Positions 18,294 to 26,273 of a stretch of 64,000 nt of DNA are shown piece after piece. The position numbers and the translations under genes are program-made. The notes under the pieces are model-generated. The model saw only the letters and a list, made by a program, of their open reading frames with translations. It was not told the origin of the DNA and did no database searches. Source of the DNA: Streptomyces sp. BK340 (GTDB lineage Bacteria; Actinomycetota; Actinomycetes; Streptomycetales; Streptomycetaceae); contig NZ_VISR01000004.1 in assembly GCF_007827595.1 (NCBI RefSeq), positions 465,204 through 529,203 of the forward strand, in the 5' to 3' direction. Positions within the stretch are counted from its first letter, which is position 1, and every line of letters begins with the position of its first letter.

Positions 18294-19286
18294 ATGCCCC
18301 TCCCCAAAGCAGAACTGCACCTCCACATCGAAGGCACCCTGGAGCCCGAGCTGGCGTTCGAGCTGGCCGCCCGCAACGGCGTCGAGCTGCCCTACGCCGA
18401 CACCGACGAGCTGCGCAAGGCGTACCAGTTCGAGGACCTCCAGTCCTTCCTGAACCTGTACTACGAGCTGATGGCCGTCCTGCGTACCGAGCAGGACTTC
18501 GCCGACCTGGCCGACGCCTATCTCGCCCGGGCCGCCGCGCAGGGCGTGCGGCACGCGGAGATCTTCTTCGACCCGCAGGCCCACATCGCGCGGGGCGTGG
18601 CCATGGGCACGGTCGTGGAGGGGCTGTGGCGGGCGCTCGGCCGCAGCGAGGAGAACCACGGCGTCTCCACGAAGCTCATCATGTGCTTCCTGCGCGACGA
18701 GTCCGCCGACTCGGCGCTCGAGACCCTGGAGGCGGCCAGGCCCTACCTGGACCGGATCACCGGCGTCGGCCTGGACTCGGCCGAGGTCGGGCACCCGCCG
18801 GTGAAGTTCCGGGAGGTGTACGAGGCCGCCGCCGCGCTCGGGCTGCGCCGGGTGGCGCACGCCGGTGAGGAGGGTCCGCCCGCGTACATCACCGAGGCGC
18901 TGGACGTCCTCGGCGTCGAGCGGATCGACCACGGCCTGCGCTGCATGGAGGACCCGGAACTGGTCGAGCGGCTGGTCCGGGAGCGCATCCCGCTGACCCT
19001 GTGCCCGCTGTCCAACGTCCGGCTGCGGGCGGTGGACGTCCTCGCGGGCCACCCCCTTCCGGCCATGCTCGACGCGGGTCTGCTGTGCACGGTCAACTCC
19101 GACGACCCTGCCTACTTCGGCGGGTACGTCGCCGACAACTATCACGCGGTGCGGGACGCCCTCGGGCTGCCCAGGGAGCGGATGCGCGAGCTGGCCCGCA
19201 ACTCCTTCCTCGCGTCCTTCCTGGACGACGACGAGGAGCGGCGGGCCCGTTACCTCGCCGAGGTCGAGGCGTACGAGTTCGGGTAG
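18294..19286 (+). CDS. Adenosine/adenine deaminase family protein
   Basis: 330 residues. PKAELHLHIEGTLEPE gives the first two zinc His and substrate-binding positions; HAGEEGPP supplies the third His and catalytic Glu, DHGLRCMED the proton-handling His, and TVNSDDPAYFGG the last metal Asp. The long QSFLNLYYELMAVLRTEQDF and EIFFDPQAHI segments resemble the adenine deaminase branch more than classical adenosine deaminase, judged from memory. In an organism of this type an aminofutalosine deaminase role is another option. Its last 37 bp overlap the convergent MFS gene. Confidence 0.88.
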   Translation: MPLPKAELHLHIEGTLEPELAFELAARNGVELPYADTDELRKAYQFEDLQSFLNLYYELMAVLRTEQDFADLADAYLARAAAQGVRHAEIFFDPQAHIARGVAMGTVVEGLWRALGRSEENHGVSTKLIMCFLRDESADSALETLEAARPYLDRITGVGLDSAEVGHPPVKFREVYEAAAALGLRRVAHAGEEGPPAYITEALDVLGVERIDHGLRCMEDPELVERLVRERIPLTLCPLSNVRLRAVDVLAGHPLPAMLDAGLLCTVNSDDPAYFGGYVADNYHAVRDALGLPRERMRELARNSFLASFLDDDEERRARYLAEVEAYEFG

Positions 19287-20512
19287 GCGGTGTCGTACGC
19301 GGGCTGGGCGGGCACGGCCGGGGTGTCCAGCTGGATCTCCACCACGGAGACCGTCTTCCTGCCCGCCCGCAGCGCCACCACCGTCATCGGCACCGCCACC
19401 GCCAGCAGCCCGACGGCCAGCACCTCGCCCATGACCGGGAAGCCCGCCCACGCCGCCAGCATGCTCCCGGCCAGCGGGCCGGCCGCCGTGCCCAGGGACG
19501 CCGCCGAGCCGACGAACACCGCCCAGCGGCCGCGCGGGTCGAGGGACGCGGCGAGGCCGATGACGTACGACAGCACGACCGGGTAGATCGCGTTCCAGGC
19601 GATCTCGCCCCCGGCGAAGGACGTCAGGCCGGTCGCCGAGGCGCTGAGCGCGATGCAGCCCGCGATGAGTGCCGTACCCACGCCGATCGGGACCGCCCGG
19701 CCCAGCCGCGGGCCGAGCGCCCCCGCGCCCACGACCCCGACGAGGCCGGCGCCGAGCGCGACCGCGAACACCGTGCCGACGGTGACCTCGGTGAGGTGTG
19801 CCTGGTCGAGGCCGATGCGGCCGCTGACGCCCCACAGGGAGTTCTGCGCCAGGGACCAGCAGGGCATGGCGGCGGCCAGCAGCAGACCGGCGCGCAGGTG
19901 GGGGAGCCGGCCGCGCTCGATGGGGGTTCCCCCGCGCGAGCGTGTTCGAGCGTGGGGGAGGGTGCGGGCCGGGGCCGTACGGCCGGACAGACCGCCGGTG
20001 AGCGGCCAGACCGCGAGGGCGGTCAGCGCGATCGCGGCGAGGGGCTGTCCGTGGCCGGGGCCGAGGTGCGGGATCGTCAGGTAGAGGGCGCCCGCGAGGG
20101 CGGAGACGCCGAGCAGACCGAACGTGGTGACCCGGTGCGGGTCACGCTGCGCGGCGATGCCGCTGGCGGCGACCGCCGTGACCGTGCCGGACCCGAACCC
20201 GCCGACCAGCGCGCCCGCGACGACGGCCGGTAGGACCGAGGTGAGCGCGGCACCGCCGTATCCGAAGAAGGCGAGCGCGAGCCCGACCCGGGCGAGGGTA
20301 CGGGCACCGATCCGCTCGACCCGGGAGGCCAGCAGGAAGCCCGCCGTGGCCGAACTCAGCAGCAGCGCACTGCCGATGGCGCCGGCCTGGGTGGCGGAGA
20401 GCGGAAGCCCGGTGTCGAGCCGGCCGACGGTGGTCGGCAGCAGGTACGGGGCGAGATACCCGGCCGTGAAAAGGGCGACGAGGGGCCAGGGCATGGAGCG
20501 GGGGGCGGACAC
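19250..20512 (-). CDS. MFS transporter
   Basis: 420 residues with about twelve hydrophobic segments, starting WPLVALFTAGYLAPYLLPTTVG. A short loop-2 motif, ASRVERIGARTLARVG, fits major facilitators. The central cytoplasmic loop between helices 6 and 7 holds the insert PHARTRSRGGTPIERG, coded by a mobile-type small repeat (19922-19963). GTG at 20512 or an ATG at 20494 could start it. The substrate is unknown. Its 3' end overlaps the deaminase gene on the other strand. Confidence 0.88.
   Translation of the reverse strand: MSAPRSMPWPLVALFTAGYLAPYLLPTTVGRLDTGLPLSATQAGAIGSALLLSSATAGFLLASRVERIGARTLARVGLALAFFGYGGAALTSVLPAVVAGALVGGFGSGTVTAVAASGIAAQRDPHRVTTFGLLGVSALAGALYLTIPHLGPGHGQPLAAIALTALAVWPLTGGLSGRTAPARTLPHARTRSRGGTPIERGRLPHLRAGLLLAAAMPCWSLAQNSLWGVSGRIGLDQAHLTEVTVGTVFAVALGAGLVGVVGAGALGPRLGRAVPIGVGTALIAGCIALSASATGLTSFAGGEIAWNAIYPVVLSYVIGLAASLDPRGRWAVFVGSAASLGTAAGPLAGSMLAAWAGFPVMGEVLAVGLLAVAVPMTVVALRAGRKTVSVVEIQLDTPAVPAQPAYDTAYPNSYASTSAR
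19922..19963. repeat. Short G/C-run palindromic repeat inside an MFS gene (copy C)
   Basis: A segment with CCCCCGCGCGAGCG on one side and CGAGCGTGGGGGAGG on the other. It shares the ends CCCCCGC-N-CGAGCG and GTGGGGGAGG with the copy at 32118-32154, but has a different central loop. It codes the extra loop residues of the transporter. Confidence 0.6.
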
Positions 20513-20638
20513 GGGCGTTCCAGGGCAGACGAGAGCGGCGGCTCAGAAAAGAGGGGGGGATGGGCGCCGACCGTCGACGGACAGGAACGCGCGAGCAAGT
20601 TGTATCAATTACGCCGTTCGGGAAGAAGGTCGTCCGGC

Positions 20639-20652
20639 GTGATCCGGGTCAC
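20639..20652. promoter_or_regulatory. Near-palindrome, possible operator
   Basis: GTGATCCGGGTCAC is a 14-bp palindrome with one mismatched pair. It lies in the 473-bp gap between the MFS start (20512) and kdgD, about 60 bp before the putative promoter of the structured RNA. The regulator is unknown. Confidence 0.3.
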
Positions 20653-20705
20653 TTCATAGTTTGTGATCAGGGGGCCGGGGTAGGACTTCGCCTCCTCTCG
20701 GCGAG

Positions 20706-20736
20706 TTGGCTCGCGCCCCGCCGGATGCGCTATGGT
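20706..20736 (+). promoter_or_regulatory. Predicted promoter of the structured RNA
   Basis: TTGGCT (20706-20711) and TATGGT (20731-20736) are 19 bp apart. The next transcript would end at the terminator near 20895, giving an RNA of about 150 nt. Confidence 0.4.
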
Positions 20737-20742
20737 TGATCA

Positions 20743-20898
20743 CGTCGCGGTCGCCGGAACTCCCGGAGCCGGACAGTGCGTTGGTGGTCCAAGGAAAGAC
20801 GCCCCGCTTCCTGCGGGGAAATGCAGGTGCAAGGCCTGCCCGGCGCTCCAGTGGAGCCCCATCCCGTTGTGTACGGGATGGGGCTCTTTTGTTGTTTC
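20743..20898 (+). ncRNA. Unassigned structured RNA (small RNA or riboswitch-like leader) before kdgD
   Basis: No convincing reading frame is present. Visible helices are TTGG-TGGT-CCAA near 20775, a CCCCGC/GCGGGG stem with loop TTCCT near 20805, and a GCAGG/CCTGC stem with the 7-nt loop TGCAAGG near 20830. CTCC-AGT-GGAG overlaps the left arm of the terminal hairpin and could compete with it. The last element is a 13-bp intrinsic terminator with a T-run. The loop GGTGCAAGGCC resembles part of the cobalamin riboswitch core, but the other conserved cobalamin elements are missing. It could be a stand-alone small RNA or an attenuating leader of the glucarate genes, which also have a separate promoter after the terminator. 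Confidence 0.5.
20855..20898 (+). terminator. Strong intrinsic terminator
   Basis: A perfect 13-bp stem (20855-20867 with 20873-20885, loop TGTGT) is followed by CTTTTGTTGTTT. A perfect stem with a U-rich tail is unusual for this GC-rich DNA and marks the 3' end of a dedicated transcript. Confidence 0.93.
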
Positions 20899-20912
20899 CC
20901 CCTGTTCCCTCA

Positions 20913-20942
20913 TTGACTCCCGCGTGTCCGTGTATCTAGCCT
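20913..20942 (+). promoter_or_regulatory. Predicted promoter of kdgD-gudD
   Basis: TTGACT (20913-20918) and TAGCCT (20937-20942) are 18 bp apart, 44 bp before the kdgD start. TGTAT (20931-20935) and ATACA (20951-20955) flank the -10 region as a short inverted repeat that could be an operator. Confidence 0.55.
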
Positions 20943-20985
20943 CTGTTCTCATACATAGACAGGATTCATAAGGGGAGATGGTCTG

Positions 20986-21933
20986 GTGGGCGGCGACCCG
21001 ACTCCGCAGGACGTGACGCGGCGGCTGCGGGAGGGCATGGCGCGCGGCGTGCTGTCCTTCCCGCTCACCGCCTTCCACGACGACGGCTCCCTGGACCCGG
21101 ACGGTCAGCGCGCCCATGTCGCCGCGCGGCTCGCCGCCGGGCCCGGGGCACTCTTCCCGGCCTGCGGCACCGGCGAGTTCTTCTCGCTGGACGAGGAGGA
21201 GTACCGGCAGGTCGTCACCATCGCCGTCGAGGAGGCGGCCGGCCGGCTACCGGTGGTGGCCGGGACCGGATACGGCTGGGCGCAGGCCGCCCGGTTCGCG
21301 CGGATCGCCGAGGAGGCCGGCGCCGACGCCCTGCTCGTGCTGCCGCACTACCTGGTCGACGCCCCGCAGGAGGGCCTCGCCGCCCAGCTGGAGCAGCTCG
21401 CCGCCCGCACCCGGCTGCCGATCGTCGCCTACCAGCGCGGTCAGGTCGCCTACGATGCGACCTCGCTGCGGCGCATCGCGCGCATCCCGAACGTCATCGG
21501 CCTCAAGGACGGCCACAGCGACCTCGACCGCCTCCAGCGCCTCACCTTCGCCGCCCCCGAGGACTTCCTGTTCTTCAACGGCGCCGCCACCGCCGAGATC
21601 CAGGCCCGCGCCTACGCCACCGTCGGCGTCCCCGCCTACTCCTCGGCCGTGCACGCCTTCGCCCCCGAGATCGCGGGCGCCTTCTTCGGCGCGCTGCGGA
21701 GCGGCGACCACGGCACGACCGAGAAGCTGCTGCGCGACTTCTACGTCCCCTTCGTCGAACTCCGTGACCGAGCAGCCGGATACGCGGTGTCCCTGGTGAA
21801 GGCGGCGGCCCGGCTGCGCGGTGAGCGCGTCGGCCCCGTCCGTGCCCCGCTCGCCGACCCCTCGCCCGCCGACCTCGCCGACCTGTCGGCCCTCCTCACC
21901 GCCGGACTCGACCTCGTGGGAGCCTCCCTGTGA
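20986..21933 (+). CDS. kdgD: 5-dehydro-4-deoxyglucarate dehydratase
   Basis: 315 residues from GTG with a GGGGAGA site upstream. A DapA-like TIM barrel: LSFPLTAFHDDGSLD, the GTGEFF loop, YQRG with the catalytic Tyr, and VIGLKDGHSDLDRL with the Schiff-base Lys. It converts 5-keto-4-deoxyglucarate to 2-oxoglutarate semialdehyde, water and CO2. Its neighbour gudD supplies the substrate, and the GTGA overlap couples the two. The GTGEFF loop and neighbour favour this reaction over other DapA-fold activities. Confidence 0.92.
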   Translation: MGGDPTPQDVTRRLREGMARGVLSFPLTAFHDDGSLDPDGQRAHVAARLAAGPGALFPACGTGEFFSLDEEEYRQVVTIAVEEAAGRLPVVAGTGYGWAQAARFARIAEEAGADALLVLPHYLVDAPQEGLAAQLEQLAARTRLPIVAYQRGQVAYDATSLRRIARIPNVIGLKDGHSDLDRLQRLTFAAPEDFLFFNGAATAEIQARAYATVGVPAYSSAVHAFAPEIAGAFFGALRSGDHGTTEKLLRDFYVPFVELRDRAAGYAVSLVKAAARLRGERVGPVRAPLADPSPADLADLSALLTAGLDLVGASL

Positions 21934-23270
21934 CCCGTGACCTGACCATCGCCGAGGTACGCCTGACACCGATCCTGGTCGCGGACGCGCCGCTGCTCAA
22001 CACCCAGGGAGTGCACCAGCCGTACACCCCCCGGCTGATCGTGGAGGTCGTCACGGCCGGCGGGATCACCGGGCTCGGCGAGACCTACGGCGACACCAAG
22101 TACCTGGAGCCGGCCCGCTCCCTCGCCGAGCGTCTCCCCGGACGCTCGGTCATGGATGTGAACGGACTGTTCGCGCTGGACCTCGCCGTGGACCAGGACC
22201 GGATCAGGGGCGCCGTGGACGCGGGAGGTCTGCGGGGCGTGCAGAGCGCCGACAAGCTGCGGCTGTCCGTGCTCTCCGCCTTCGAGGTGGCCTGCCTGGA
22301 CGCCCAGGGCCGGGCGCTCGGGCTGCCCGTGCACGCACTGCTCGGCGGCAGGGTGCGCGACGCGGTCGAGTACAGCGCCTACCTCTTCTACAAGTGGGCC
22401 GGCCACCCGGAGGGCGTCACGGCCGAGCCGGACGACTGGGGTGCCGCCCTGGACCCCGCCGGAGTCGTCGCCCAGGCGCGGAAGTTCACGGAGCGGTACG
22501 GGTTCACCTCCTTCAAGCTCAAGGGCGGTGTCTTCCCGCCCGCGGAGGAGATCGCGGCCGTACGCGCCCTCGCCGAGGCCTTCCCCGGGCATCCGCTGCG
22601 GCTCGACCCCAACGGCGCCTGGTCCGTCGAGACCTCCCTGAAGGTGGCCAGGGAACTCGGGGACGTCCTGGAGTACCTGGAGGATCCGGCCCTGGGCACT
22701 TCGGCGATGGCCGAGGTGTCCGCGGGATTGAGAGGGGCGGCGCGAAGCGCCTCGGACAAGGGCGGCGGTGGGCGACGGGCGGGCGTCCCGCTCGCCACCA
22801 ACATGTGCGTGACCACGTTCGGCGAGATCAAGGAGGCGTTCACCGAGGACGCCGTCCAGGTGGTGCTCTCCGACCACCACTACTGGGGCGGACTGCGCAA
22901 CACCCAGCACCTCGCAGCGATCTGCGACGCCTTCGGCGTCGGGGTGTCCATGCACTCCAACACCCACCTCGGCATCAGCCTCGCCGCCATGACCCAGGTG
23001 GCGTCCACCGTGCCCAACCTCCACCACGCCTGCGACTCCCACTACCCCTGGCAGTCCGAGGACGTCCTCACCGAGCGGATCGCGTTCACCGACGGCAGGG
23101 TCGCGGTGTCCGACGCACCCGGCCTCGGCGTCGAACTCGACCGGGACGAGCTGGCCCGGCTGCACCGGCGGTGGGCCGAGGACGACGGCACGATGCGCGA
23201 GCGGGACGACGCGGCGGCGATGCGGGTGGCCGAGCCGCACTGGCGGACGCCGGTGATGCCTCGCTGGTAG
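21930..23270 (+). CDS. gudD: Glucarate dehydratase (enolase superfamily) with an internal insertion
   Basis: 446 residues from a GTG overlapping the kdgD stop. YTPRLIVEVVTAGGITGLGETYGD at the start, SFKLKGG with the K-x-K base, LRLDPNGAW and YLEDPALG metal ligands, and SMHSNTHLGISLAA with the catalytic His identify D-glucarate dehydratase. It removes water from glucarate to give the kdgD substrate. Between EVSAGLR and VPLATNMCV there are about 20 extra residues (AARSASDKGGGGRRAG), coded around a GGCGC-GAA-GCGCC hairpin at 22739-22751. In family members this is a short link close to the active-site barrel. Confidence 0.92.
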   Translation: MTRDLTIAEVRLTPILVADAPLLNTQGVHQPYTPRLIVEVVTAGGITGLGETYGDTKYLEPARSLAERLPGRSVMDVNGLFALDLAVDQDRIRGAVDAGGLRGVQSADKLRLSVLSAFEVACLDAQGRALGLPVHALLGGRVRDAVEYSAYLFYKWAGHPEGVTAEPDDWGAALDPAGVVAQARKFTERYGFTSFKLKGGVFPPAEEIAAVRALAEAFPGHPLRLDPNGAWSVETSLKVARELGDVLEYLEDPALGTSAMAEVSAGLRGAARSASDKGGGGRRAGVPLATNMCVTTFGEIKEAFTEDAVQVVLSDHHYWGGLRNTQHLAAICDAFGVGVSMHSNTHLGISLAAMTQVASTVPNLHHACDSHYPWQSEDVLTERIAFTDGRVAVSDAPGLGVELDRDELARLHRRWAEDDGTMRERDDAAAMRVAEPHWRTPVMPRW

Positions 23271-23332
23271 CCGCGCCCCGGCTGGGATCTGGTGCACACT
23301 GACCAGATCCGCATCACCTCAGGGAGCGCACC

Positions 23333-24475
23333 GTGACCCCGTCCCACACGATCGCCGGAGAGGAACCGGAGCACCTCACCCGTGCAGCGCCCTGCCGGGT
23401 CCAGGTCGACCCGCTGGTCGCCCTGCGCGCACCGGACGATCCGCCCTGGGACGTCTACCTCACGGGCACCGTCTTCCTCGACATCATCTTCACCGGCCTG
23501 GACTCGGCGCCCGTGCGCGGCACCGAGTCCTGGGCCCGGGGGATGGGGTCCAGCCCGGGCGGGGTCGCCAACATGGCCGCCGCACTCGCCCGCCTCGGTC
23601 TGCGGACGTCCCTCGCGGCGGCCTTCGGGGACGACCACTACGGCGAGTACTGCTGGGACGCGCTGGAACAGGGCGAGGGCATCGACCTCGCCCTCTCGCG
23701 GACCGTGCCCGGCTGGCACTCGCCGGTGACCGTCTCCATGGCCTACGAGGGCGAGCGGACCATGGTGTCCCACGGCCACGAGCCGCCGCCGGAGGAGCCG
23801 GCACCGGACTTCCCGCCCCGCGCGCGTGCGGCCGTCGCCTCCCTCGTTCCCGGCACGCGCGCCTCCTGGATCGCCCAGGCCGCCCGCGCGGGCACCCGGG
23901 TCTTCGCGGACGTCGGCTGGGACGACACCGGGGCCTGGGACCTGGGCGGCCTACCCGACCTCGAACACTGCGAGGCGTTCCTGCCCAACGCGCAGGAGGC
24001 GATGCGGTACACCGGCGTGGACTGCCCGCGGGCGGCGGCACGGGCGCTGACCGAGTACGTGCCGCTGGCGGTGGTGACGCTCGGGTCGGAGGGGGCGTAC
24101 GCGGTGGACCGGCGTACGGGGGAGACGGCCGAGGTGCCCGCGATCGCCGTGGAGGCGCTGGATCCGACCGGGGCGGGGGACGTGTTCGTGGCCGGGTTCG
24201 TGACCGGCACGCTGGCGGGGTGGCCGCTCGCCGACCGTCTTGCCTTCGCCGGGCTCACGGCGGCCCTGTCGGTGCAGGAGTTCGGGGGCTCGCTGTCGGC
24301 GCCGGGATGGTCGGAGATCGGGGCGTGGTGGCGGAAGGTGCAGTCCCTTCCGGGGCAGGACCGGGTCGCGTTGCAGAGGTTCGCGTTCCTCGACGGGCTG
24401 GTGCCGGAGGAGCTGGACCGGGTGTGGCCGTTGCGGCGGGCCGTGCCGACCATCGGTTTCCGCCGCTCCGGCTGA
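23333..24475 (+). CDS. PfkB-family carbohydrate kinase
   Basis: 380 residues from GTG after AGGGAGC. The ribokinase fold is shown by VYLTGTVFLDIIFTGLD, GMGSSPGGVANMAAALARLGL (sugar-binding GG) and VEALDPTGAGDVFVAGF (anion hole and catalytic Asp). The substrate is not evident. It follows gudD by 62 bp on the same strand. The glucarate route made by kdgD and gudD does not need a kinase, so this may serve a different sugar or a regulatory role. Confidence 0.88.
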   Translation: MTPSHTIAGEEPEHLTRAAPCRVQVDPLVALRAPDDPPWDVYLTGTVFLDIIFTGLDSAPVRGTESWARGMGSSPGGVANMAAALARLGLRTSLAAAFGDDHYGEYCWDALEQGEGIDLALSRTVPGWHSPVTVSMAYEGERTMVSHGHEPPPEEPAPDFPPRARAAVASLVPGTRASWIAQAARAGTRVFADVGWDDTGAWDLGGLPDLEHCEAFLPNAQEAMRYTGVDCPRAAARALTEYVPLAVVTLGSEGAYAVDRRTGETAEVPAIAVEALDPTGAGDVFVAGFVTGTLAGWPLADRLAFAGLTAALSVQEFGGSLSAPGWSEIGAWWRKVQSLPGQDRVALQRFAFLDGLVPEELDRVWPLRRAVPTIGFRRSG

Positions 24476-24663
24476 CGTACCAGGGGGCTCCCGCCCGCTG
24501 GACCCCCGGCCCGTGCACCCCGCACCCGGCCCCGTCGGCCGGGAGGCGGCCCTCCGAAAAGCCCTACGGCCTTGTCAGTCCACCGTCGTACCCTGGAATC
24601 GCGAGGCCGCCCTCAGCTACGCGGCCGTGACGAGGAGGAACCGCAGGCCTACAGCGCCGGCCC

Positions 24664-25743
24664 ATGACTCAGACACCCACAGCTCACACCTCCGCGCAGG
24701 AGCAGGCGAGAGCGCACCTCACCGTCCCCGCCCAGCACCCCATGGTGACCGTGCTGGGTTCCGGCGACTCTCTTCTGCGCGTGATCGAGAAGGCCTTCCC
24801 GGCAGCCGACATCCATGTCCGGGGCAATGAGATCAGCGCGGTCGGCGACCCTGCGGACGTCGCCCTCATTTCGCGCGTGTTCGACGAGATGATGCTGGTG
24901 CTCCGCACCGGGCAGCCGATGACGGAGGACGCAGTGGAACGCTCGATCGCCATGCTCAAGGCGAGCGAGGACGGGACGAACGACGGACCGGAGACCCCGG
25001 CCCAGGTACTCACGCAGAACATCCTGTCCTCCCGCGGCCGCACCATCCGCCCCAAGACCCTCAACCAGAAGCGGTACGTCGACGCGATCGACAAGCACAC
25101 GATCGTCTTCGGCATCGGCCCCGCGGGTACCGGCAAGACCTACCTGGCCATGGCCAAGGCCGTGCAGGCCCTGCAGTCCAAGCAGGTCAACCGGATCATC
25201 CTGACCCGTCCCGCGGTCGAGGCGGGCGAGCGCCTCGGCTTCCTGCCGGGCACGCTCTACGAGAAGATCGACCCCTACCTGCGCCCGCTGTACGACGCGC
25301 TGCACGACATGCTCGACCCCGACTCGATCCCGCGTCTGATGGCCGCGGGCACGATCGAGGTCGCGCCGCTCGCGTACATGCGTGGCCGCACGCTCAACGA
25401 CGCCTTCATCATTCTCGACGAGGCCCAGAACACGAGCCCCGAACAGATGAAGATGTTCCTCACCCGCCTCGGCTTCGACTCGAAGATCGTGATCACCGGT
25501 GACGTGACGCAGGTCGACCTGCCGAACGGCACGAAGAGCGGTCTGCGGCAGGTGCAGGAGATCCTGGAGGGCGTCGAGGACGTCCACTTCTCCCGGTTGT
25601 CGTCCCACGATGTCGTCCGGCACAAGCTGGTGGGCCGTATCGTCGACGCGTACGAGTTGTACGACAGCAAGCACGGCACCGAGAACGGCTCCCACAAGGG
25701 CGGCCATGTCAGGCCCGGTGCCAAGGGCTCCAAGGGGAAGTAG
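24664..25743 (+). CDS. phoH: PhoH family ATPase
   Basis: 359 residues. An N-terminal KH-like part ([19 protein letters not shown]) precedes the PhoH ATPase domain with Walker [12 protein letters not shown] and Walker [30 protein letters not shown] follows. PhoH proteins are predicted RNA-linked ATPases. It is 12 bp before ybeY, the usual partner. The 188 bp before it contain no gene and no clear motif. Confidence 0.95.
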   Translation: MTQTPTAHTSAQEQARAHLTVPAQHPMVTVLGSGDSLLRVIEKAFPAADIHVRGNEISAVGDPADVALISRVFDEMMLVLRTGQPMTEDAVERSIAMLKASEDGTNDGPETPAQVLTQNILSSRGRTIRPKTLNQKRYVDAIDKHTIVFGIGPAGTGKTYLAMAKAVQALQSKQVNRIILTRPAVEAGERLGFLPGTLYEKIDPYLRPLYDALHDMLDPDSIPRLMAAGTIEVAPLAYMRGRTLNDAFIILDEAQNTSPEQMKMFLTRLGFDSKIVITGDVTQVDLPNGTKSGLRQVQEILEGVEDVHFSRLSSHDVVRHKLVGRIVDAYELYDSKHGTENGSHKGGHVRPGAKGSKGK

Positions 25744-25755
25744 ACCAGCACGACC

Positions 25756-26253
25756 ATGTCGATCGACGTCAACAACGAGTCCGGCACCGAGGTAGACGAG
25801 CAGGCGATCCTCGACATCGCCCGCTACGCGCTCGCGCGGATGCGCATCCACCCGCTCTCCGAGCTCTCGGTGATCGTCGTGGACGCCGACGCCATGGAGC
25901 AGTTGCACATCCAGTGGATGGATCTGCCGGGTCCCACCGATGTCATGTCGTTCCCGATGGACGAGCTGCGGCCGCCCACGAAGGACGACGAGGAGCCGCC
26001 GCAGGGGCTGCTCGGCGACATCGTGCTGTGCCCGGAGGTCGCCACCAAGCAGGGCGCGGAAGCGCCGACGCAGCACTCCATGGACGAGGAGCTCCAGTTG
26101 CTCACCGTCCACGGAGTGCTGCACCTGCTCGGGTACGACCACGAGGAGCCCGACGAGAAGGCCGAGATGTTCGGGCTCCAGGCCGCCATCGTGGACGGGT
26201 GGCGGGCCGAGCACGGGCTGACCGGCCCGTCACCGGCGCCGACCGTCTCGTAG
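25756..26253 (+). CDS. ybeY: Endoribonuclease YbeY, rRNA maturation factor
   Basis: 165 residues. [11 protein letters not shown] and the zinc motif [14 protein letters not shown] (H-x3-H-x5-H) are diagnostic. It takes part in 16S rRNA 3' processing and ribosome quality control. It lies between phoH and corC, the standard order. Confidence 0.96.
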   Translation: MSIDVNNESGTEVDEQAILDIARYALARMRIHPLSELSVIVVDADAMEQLHIQWMDLPGPTDVMSFPMDELRPPTKDDEEPPQGLLGDIVLCPEVATKQGAEAPTQHSMDEELQLLTVHGVLHLLGYDHEEPDEKAEMFGLQAAIVDGWRAEHGLTGPSPAPTVS

Positions 26254-26273
26254 TCCGGGGGGCCGGTCTTCGC

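Noticed and set aside
20790..20850. A cobalamin riboswitch
   Set aside because: Only the GGTGCAAGGCC-type loop resembles it; the other conserved elements are missing and the neighbouring genes are unrelated to B12.
20743..20853. A selenocysteine tRNA-like arrangement (T-arm-like stem, acceptor-like end and CCA)
   Set aside because: No anticodon arm with TCA and no matching 5' acceptor strand can be found.
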